DNA from: Methylophaga sp.
Lineage (GTDB): Bacteria > Pseudomonadota > Gammaproteobacteria > Nitrosococcales > Methylophagaceae
DNA: 64,000 nucleotides
NCBI RefSeq assembly: GCF_030651745.1
Contig: NZ_JAUSCC010000079.1
Location: 1 to 64,000, forward strand
Reading direction: 5' to 3'
Position numbers and translations under genes: made by a program. Below, piece after piece: positions 58,719 through 64,000 of this stretch. The notes below the pieces were generated by a model that was not told the DNA's origin, did not search any database, and worked only from the letters and a program-made list of their open reading frames with translations. The first letter of the stretch is position 1; each line of letters starts with the position of its first letter.

Positions 58719-59633
58719 ATGTCTCATAGTATCCCGATAATTGATATGCAACACACCTCTGCAAATGCGTTAGTAACGGCTTTGTCTGAATATTCGTGTG
58801 TTTTTCTGAAAAACCATGGTATCGAAAAAGCACTTTTATTTGATGTTTTAGCCAGTTGGGATACGTTTTTTGCATTGCCGTTAACTCAAAAACAAGCGGT
58901 TCGCTGGCCGGGTGAAGGTCCCTGGTATGGTTGGCAACCCGTAGCCGAATCGGGTCCTTATGCTGATTTAATGGAACGCTTTGAACTGCGATTTGAATCC
59001 GCTCTGATGACCGAAGACCGAAATTTATGGGCTGAAACCTTCAAAGCGTGGCCAGAACAACCCGAAAATTTCAAACCCAGTTGGACCAAACTGTATTTTG
59101 GGTTGCGTGATCTATCCAGTCAGATAATGGAAATGATTGCCGAAGGAATTGGTCGCATAGATGAAGATATGTCAGCCTGGACAACAAAACAACACTCCAA
59201 TCTGGTGGCGAATCATTTTTATGCTCAAACCGCAGCCCCCGCCAAAGGTCGATGGCGTGCAAGCCCTCATACGGACATTGGTGGTATCACTTTACTCTGG
59301 GCCGATCATGCTCCCGGAGGACTTGAAGTAGCGATTAATGGTAATGGTGGCAAAACCTGGATTCCGGTAATGATTCCTGAAGATTATTGGCTGCTTCAAG
59401 TTGGCGATCTGATTAAGCACTGGACGGGTGGCAAAATTCCGGCAAATCCGCATCGTGTTGCCAACCCTCCAGCTGACTCTGTTCCTCAAGCACGTCGTTC
59501 AATAGCTTTCTTTCACCATCCAAGCCCAGAAGTTGTTGTGACTCCACCAACAGGTGATGCCCAACAAGGTGTAACAGCAGAAGATTATATTATCGCTCGC
59601 CAACGTGAGGACATTGCAGCGGGATCGTTATAG
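58719..59633 (+). CDS. 2OG-Fe(II) oxygenase, isopenicillin-N-synthase-like
   Basis: A 304-residue cytoplasmic protein of the DIOX/IPNS fold. The iron facial triad is visible as SPHTDIGGITLLW (HxD) and NPHRVANP (distal His), with the cosubstrate Arg in RRSIAFF. The N-terminal PIIDM and FLKNHGI match the family. Its substrate is unknown; relatives outside this window oxidise xanthine or other small molecules, but those belong to a different oxygenase branch. Last gene of the operon, four bases after the MFS gene. Confidence 0.82.
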   Translation: MSHSIPIIDMQHTSANALVTALSEYSCVFLKNHGIEKALLFDVLASWDTFFALPLTQKQAVRWPGEGPWYGWQPVAESGPYADLMERFELRFESALMTEDRNLWAETFKAWPEQPENFKPSWTKLYFGLRDLSSQIMEMIAEGIGRIDEDMSAWTTKQHSNLVANHFYAQTAAPAKGRWRASPHTDIGGITLLWADHAPGGLEVAINGNGGKTWIPVMIPEDYWLLQVGDLIKHWTGGKIPANPHRVANPPADSVPQARRSIAFFHHPSPEVVVTPPTGDAQQGVTAEDYIIARQREDIAAGSL

Positions 59634-59652
59634 ACAGGGTGTCTGGATAGGG

Positions 59653-60801
59653 CTAAAAAATAGTACGTGACAAGGTCCAATAAAAAGCGATGGCTGCAAT
59701 TATTGTTGAAGCAGGAATGACCACCCAACTCCGCCAATATCGGGTATGTCTAAACCAGCCGACTAAAATATATGCAAAGGCCACTACCCCAATTTGGGCA
59801 ATTTCAATGCCGACATTGAAACTAATCAGCGCTGTGACGAAACTGTCGGTAGGTAAATCAAGTTCTCTTAAGGCACCGGCAAAACCTAATCCGTGTAATA
59901 AACCAAACATAAAGACAATGATGAATCGCCAGCTTTGTGCTTGTTTAAACACACAATTTTCAACAGCTACCCACATAATAGAGAAGGCAATCAACGGTTC
60001 GACAATACTTGCTGGAGCTTGAATAGCGCCATAAGCAGATAATGCCAAGGTTAAGGAATGCGCTAATGTAAAGCTCGTAAGCAACGTCAGCAAATTGGCA
60101 ATATTACGTATACCAAAAAACAATCCCAGCACAAATAACACATGATCCCAACCCATTGGAACAATGTGTTTCATACCTAGCCACACATAGTCCTTTATTG
60201 CATCCCATTGCCATAGACTTTGTGTATTGTCCTGGGCTGACAAAGGATCTGAGGTTAGCGCAAAACTGGGACTAACTTGATTTGGCACCAGCCATCGACT
60301 CATTTTTCGCTGACTACTGACTTGTATAATGCTTAAAGCAATAGGTTCTTCAAAAGCAAAACTATCAGCAAAACTCAGCCTCAATTGAGCTGATTGATCC
60401 GGAACATCAGCTGGTTTTGTGCTCATGGTTATGATCGTCATGGGCCAGGAAACATCACTCAAGAATGCCTCTTTGGACGCTTTAGGAAACTCCAGACTCT
60501 CGATTTTCCAGGTAAGCTGTTGTTGATCTATCGAAAGTACAACGGCTTCTTTTAGCCGCATCAACATCGCCTCTACTTCTGGGTTTGATAGTGCCTGTTC
60601 TGCCTGGCTGATAAAGTAGTAATTCTCGTCACCCGAGAATTCCCTGGCTAAATCAAGTTTAATTTCCAGATTGATCGCTCCACTGTCCAGAATATGAAGC
60701 TGTACTTTTGTCATATTCAGTAAATGGGCATCTGCAGTTGGCAGAACGACACTGATAAAAACCAGCAGCAGAATCAGGCCATGTTTATATAGGCTATGCA
60801 T
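59653..60801 (-). CDS. HupE/UreJ-family membrane protein with periplasmic N-terminal domain
   Basis: A 382-residue protein: signal peptide, about 170 residues of periplasmic beta-rich sequence, then six or seven membrane helices starting at GMKHIVPMGWDHVLFVLGLF. That C-terminal half fits the HupE/UreJ-2 group, some of which move nickel. A nickel link to urease (downstream of purine breakdown) is attractive but no urease genes are here. It converges with the oxygenase gene. Confidence 0.78.
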   Translation of the reverse strand: MHSLYKHGLILLLVFISVVLPTADAHLLNMTKVQLHILDSGAINLEIKLDLAREFSGDENYYFISQAEQALSNPEVEAMLMRLKEAVVLSIDQQQLTWKIESLEFPKASKEAFLSDVSWPMTIITMSTKPADVPDQSAQLRLSFADSFAFEEPIALSIIQVSSQRKMSRWLVPNQVSPSFALTSDPLSAQDNTQSLWQWDAIKDYVWLGMKHIVPMGWDHVLFVLGLFFGIRNIANLLTLLTSFTLAHSLTLALSAYGAIQAPASIVEPLIAFSIMWVAVENCVFKQAQSWRFIIVFMFGLLHGLGFAGALRELDLPTDSFVTALISFNVGIEIAQIGVVAFAYILVGWFRHTRYWRSWVVIPASTIIAAIAFYWTLSRTIF

Positions 60802-60842
60802 CGGCCATGATTATCAAAAAGACTGTAGAAGCTCTCGCGGGC

Positions 60843-62792
60843 TCACCATACAACCGGATGAGTATTACCCGTAGTCACATCAACCAGGCCGGTGGGGTTA
60901 CCTTCATAAGGCGCCACTAATTGCCACTTCCAAGGCGCTGCAGTTAAAAATGCAAAACGCATTGTCTCTGGTAATCCCGGCTCACCAATCCACTCCATTT
61001 CGTCAGCCGCATTTAGTAGCTTTTCCATTTCAGCGGCGACTTCTTCAACCGGACGGTCAGTCATCAAACCACCGATTTGCAGTGCCACTTTCGCAACCAC
61101 TTTGCCTTGACTTACCAAGGCCCAGCCACCGCCCATTTCTGCAACAGTATTGGCGGCTAACGCCATTGCATTGTCGTCATTGCCTATCGTCCAGATATTA
61201 TGTAAATCATGAGATTGCGAGCTGGATAAAGCTGAGTTAGGCGTTTTAGGGCCGACATTTTGCCAAAACATTTTAGAGACCCCAGCCGTGCCATGATATC
61301 GGTCCACAACAGCTACTTTAATTAAGTTGTCATCGGTCGATACCACCACGGTGCCATCCTCTGCAACGGGTAAGGTTTTAGTCATAAAATCAGGCTCAAA
61401 CCAAAAAGGTTGTAATATCGCGGCTTCAATCGTTTTTCTGCCTTCAGGCGCGACTATTTCAAGGTCTTTAGCAGTGATTTTACGGCCCACGTTCATCGTG
61501 TCCGTAGCCCATTTTGGATAGTTTATTTTCGGAATAGGTAAAAGATATTGCTTACCTATGCTGGCCAGCATGCCATTGGCATAAACCCGCTCAATAGTGA
61601 CGGTTTCGGGATCACTCAATAAGACAATATCTGCATAACGGCCCGGGGCTATAGAGCCGACTAAATGTTCAATGTGAAAATGTCGTGCCGTGTTGTAACT
61701 ACCAAGCTGATAGGCAATTTCTGTCGGTACACCGGCTTTTATTGCACTGCGAATGTTGTAATCCATCGAACCCAGTTGCAACGTGGCAAATACATCACGA
61801 TCATCAGTAGTGACCGAAATATTGCTCCAATCGGCCAAATTCATTTCCACTAATTTTGGCATCAGCACTTCTATAGTGCCTTTTTTTACTTCTAAAAAAA
61901 TACCTCGCCGTAACTTATCAATACCTTCTTCTACCAGCCTGACTTCATGATCAGAACTGAGTCCCGCAGCAGCAAAAGCATTAATTTCATTTGCCTCTGT
62001 TAATCGACTGCCATGACCTTCAACCACACCGCGACCATCATAGGTAGCCTGAATCATTTCCCAAATACGCCGATGCCCGGGATTATCCGCATTAATCACG
62101 GCGGACCAATCCATGACCTCACCCAGTGCGACTACTCGTAAGTGGTCACCCAGAAACGTCTGCATTTCCTCATACGCAAAATAGCCACCTCCAGACTCAT
62201 ACGCTGTGGGAGGTGTAGCAGAACCAATGGCTGGAAATATTTTTAAAGGACTGCCTAGCTGTTCAGCTTCCACCCAAAAGTCAGCAACTTTATTGCCCAC
62301 CACATTTGATATTTCGTGAGAACCTTCAACCGTCCAGGTATTTCCTCTTGGTATAACCAAGGCGGCTTCATACTCAGCCGTTAAATAAGAGCTTTCAATA
62401 TGTTTATGAGATTCACCAAAACCTGGCACAGCCCATAATCCAGATGCATCGTATGTTTCCCTGGCAATGCCATTCCAACCACCACTATCACCAATCCATG
62501 CTATCCGCCCTTTGGCAATAACAATATCCTGTTCCGTTAACCATTCTTGGGTAAACACGTTAAGCATAGTGACATTGTGTATAAGCAAATCGGCCTCGGT
62601 ACGGGCCAGGGCGACTTGAGTTAATGCCTGTCGTGTTAATACCTCTTCACTAAAGGGAACCGCTTGCCTTTCCTTACTGACTTGCTGCTCAGGTATATCC
62701 GCTATATCCGAGGAATTGCATGCTGTTACGCTAACACTTAAGCTCGCGATCACTATTGCTTGTTGCACCAGCTTTGTCCAAAACTCACGCAT
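60843..62792 (-). CDS. Adenine deaminase (AdeC family), predicted lipoprotein
   Basis: A 649-residue amidohydrolase with both adenine deaminase domains: metal site GESHKHIESS in the N-terminal part, a GSHEISNVVG segment, TTDDRD, and the C-terminal cap (GGGWALVSQGKVVAKVAL). These deaminate adenine to hypoxanthine. The N-terminus is a lipoprotein signal with lipobox SVTAC and Cys25, so the mature enzyme is probably membrane-anchored outside the cytoplasm. This is unusual for the family. It matches the other exported purine enzymes here. Confidence 0.85.
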   Translation of the reverse strand: MREFWTKLVQQAIVIASLSVSVTACNSSDIADIPEQQVSKERQAVPFSEEVLTRQALTQVALARTEADLLIHNVTMLNVFTQEWLTEQDIVIAKGRIAWIGDSGGWNGIARETYDASGLWAVPGFGESHKHIESSYLTAEYEAALVIPRGNTWTVEGSHEISNVVGNKVADFWVEAEQLGSPLKIFPAIGSATPPTAYESGGGYFAYEEMQTFLGDHLRVVALGEVMDWSAVINADNPGHRRIWEMIQATYDGRGVVEGHGSRLTEANEINAFAAAGLSSDHEVRLVEEGIDKLRRGIFLEVKKGTIEVLMPKLVEMNLADWSNISVTTDDRDVFATLQLGSMDYNIRSAIKAGVPTEIAYQLGSYNTARHFHIEHLVGSIAPGRYADIVLLSDPETVTIERVYANGMLASIGKQYLLPIPKINYPKWATDTMNVGRKITAKDLEIVAPEGRKTIEAAILQPFWFEPDFMTKTLPVAEDGTVVVSTDDNLIKVAVVDRYHGTAGVSKMFWQNVGPKTPNSALSSSQSHDLHNIWTIGNDDNAMALAANTVAEMGGGWALVSQGKVVAKVALQIGGLMTDRPVEEVAAEMEKLLNAADEMEWIGEPGLPETMRFAFLTAAPWKWQLVAPYEGNPTGLVDVTTGNTHPVVW

Positions 62793-62917
62793 ATCAGTAC
62801 CCTTGGAAGTGAAATGGTGCTTTTAACCAAGTCTTTAGTCTCAACAGGGTTGCAACGTTAACCCCCTGTTTCAAAGCACATAAACGCTGAAAAAGCATGC
62901 ATATCCAATGCCAGCAA

Positions 62918-62933
62918 CTGACCAAACGGTCAA
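62918..62933. promoter_or_regulatory. RutR-like operator before the lipoprotein adenine deaminase gene
   Basis: CTGACCAAACGGTCAA matches 12 of 14 consensus positions, the best in the window. It is about 126 bases upstream of the gene start. The 62793-63366 gap also holds a strong hairpin (63137-63172) and otherwise no gene. Confidence 0.6.
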
Positions 62934-63136
62934 ATTAAATTCAGGCCGTTGAAAATTCGAGTGAAACAGAAAATAAAAGCTTTTCTTTAAAACTCACAGG
63001 CTATTTTCCATGCACCACAAAAATGCCAAACCGAAGAAAAAACCTTCTGTTCGCACCAAAATAAAGTGAGATTAATTGATTAAATACAAAGATCAAGGCG
63101 TTCCACCTGACCGGTGGCGGGCTGTTACTATAGAAA

Positions 63137-63172
63137 ATTATTGGCAAACGGTATTAACCATTTGCCAATAAT
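63137..63172. other. Perfect hairpin in the 62.8-63.4 kb gap
   Basis: ATTATTGGCAAA pairs exactly with TTTGCCAATAAT, with an inner GGT/ACC stem around an ATTA loop. No U run follows on either strand. It could end transcription of the partial deaminase gene on the minus strand, or bind a regulator. Confidence 0.5.
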
Positions 63173-63366
63173 AAGTTCTGACGATTAGTAACCTTTGGTG
63201 AGAAGTGTAAAAATCTAAAAACCAAAATCCTGTCTATTTAGTCATTATAAAAGCAGGACTGTTTTCAATGTCATTTCCCGTATCGGTTTAGGGTGCCGTC
63301 TTGGTTATGATTAAAAGCTCCGCGATGCGTGATATCTCTCAACTGAAAAACACGGCCCATCCTTAA

Positions 63367-64000
63367 TTAGGCTGCTGCTTGCAGTTGTTCAAGGTAGCTT
63401 TGCTTTTGTGATTCATCCAGCCAGGCGACTTTAAAGGCATTTGCTATCAGCGTCACAATCTCTTCTTTACTGAAATTACCTTCTTGCTGAAGCTCAACGA
63501 AATTCTCATTCAAATAAGCACGAAAATACGCCGGATCATCCGAGTTAATGGTCACGCGCATATCTTTTTCCAGCATGGTTTTAATTTCATTGGAAGTGAG
63601 CGACTGAACGACATAGCGATTTGATACTGGGCAGACAGTTAAACCCAGCCCGCGTGTCACTATCTCATTGATAATCGACTCACTTTCTAACGAATTAATA
63701 CCATGATCGATCCGGTCGACCTTAATATCGTAGAGACACTGCTCTATATGACCCAGGGTGTTATCTTGATTAACATCGCAGTGCATGGTTAATTTGTAAC
63801 CATATTCACGCGCCTTGGCGAACACTTCCTGAAACTTCACCGGCGGATTGTTTTTTTCATCCGAATCGAGCCCCACACCGATAATCCAGTCACGATAAGG
63901 CAAGGAAAGCTCCAGGGTTTCCATCGCCGACTCGGCACTCATATCGCGTAAAAAACACATGATCAATTGCGATTTAATACCTAAATTTTCAGCGGCATCA
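63367..64000 (-). CDS. Second adenosine/adenine deaminase-family protein (5' part beyond window)
   Basis: The C-terminal 210 residues of a zinc deaminase related to the 26363 gene (shared blocks: [58 protein letters not shown]). The frame stays open to the right edge. The segment normally reading HAGEEGP is MHCDVNQDN here, so the catalytic Glu is not at its usual place. Substrate is therefore uncertain; a modified adenine or cytokinin-like base is possible. The N-terminal metal motif lies outside the window. Confidence 0.75.
   Translation of the reverse strand, partial: DAAENLGIKSQLIMCFLRDMSAESAMETLELSLPYRDWIIGVGLDSDEKNNPPVKFQEVFAKAREYGYKLTMHCDVNQDNTLGHIEQCLYDIKVDRIDHGINSLESESIINEIVTRGLGLTVCPVSNRYVVQSLTSNEIKTMLEKDMRVTINSDDPAYFRAYLNENFVELQQEGNFSKEEIVTLIANAFKVAWLDESQKQSYLEQLQAAA

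Overview
The window looks like part of a gammaproteobacterial chromosome with mid-range GC. Support comes from the ftsK/trxB pair, the nnr-tsaE-ami-mutL series divergent from queG, an orn gene, and tRNA-Phe. A methylotroph or marine gammaproteobacterium (for example a Methylophaga relative) would fit, but the species cannot be fixed from sequence reading alone.

Region 1 (1-25.5 kb) is mostly core genome. It holds the 5' end of ftsK, trxB, a universal stress protein, a diguanylate cyclase, a small cytochrome c, a Ste24-like protease and orn. Next is a compact DNA-repair-flavoured run (DUF2256, DnaQ/GIY-YIG fusion nuclease, DUF3429, FeS photolyase-related protein, class I photolyase). A short AT-rich patch follows with a HEPN-like gene and a small membrane protein. 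Then come phoX, queG and nnr-tsaE-ami-mutL, an anchored LysM-like protein, a candidate 24-residue membrane peptide, an HME-type RND pump with its adaptor, and tRNA-Phe.

Region 2 (26-64 kb) is a large purine utilisation island. A minus-strand operon, xdhA-xdhB-xdhC-uraD-uraH-guaD-puuD-rraA-puuE-adenine deaminase, encodes cytoplasmic conversion of adenine, guanine, hypoxanthine and xanthine to urate and on to allantoate. Divergent from it are a RutR-like TetR regulator and an 8-oxoguanine deaminase. Beyond lie two NCS2 permeases, a TonB-dependent receptor, two exported alpha/beta hydrolases, and an unusual set of exported nucleoside enzymes: three nucleoside hydrolase family members (one with a damaged metal site), two 'purine nucleoside permease' (NUP) family proteins, a deoxyribosyltransferase-family protein, an ADGF-type adenosine deaminase and a lipoprotein adenine deaminase. 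An AtzG/AtzE amidase pair, an MFS transporter, a 2OG-Fe(II) oxygenase-like protein, a HupE/UreJ protein and a truncated second purine deaminase complete the island.

My reading is that this is an outside-in purine scavenging system. A TonB receptor brings nucleosides or nucleic-acid fragments across the outer membrane. Periplasmic enzymes strip ribose and deaminate. NCS2 permeases import the bases and the cytoplasmic operon degrades them. Imperfect palindromes resembling the E. coli RutR operator (TTGACCA-nn-TGGTCAA) lie in front of most of these transcription units, suggesting one regulon run by the RutR-like protein. Two copies of a 270-320 bp palindromic intergenic repeat lie in opposite orientations, one before trxB and one at the very end of the purine operon.
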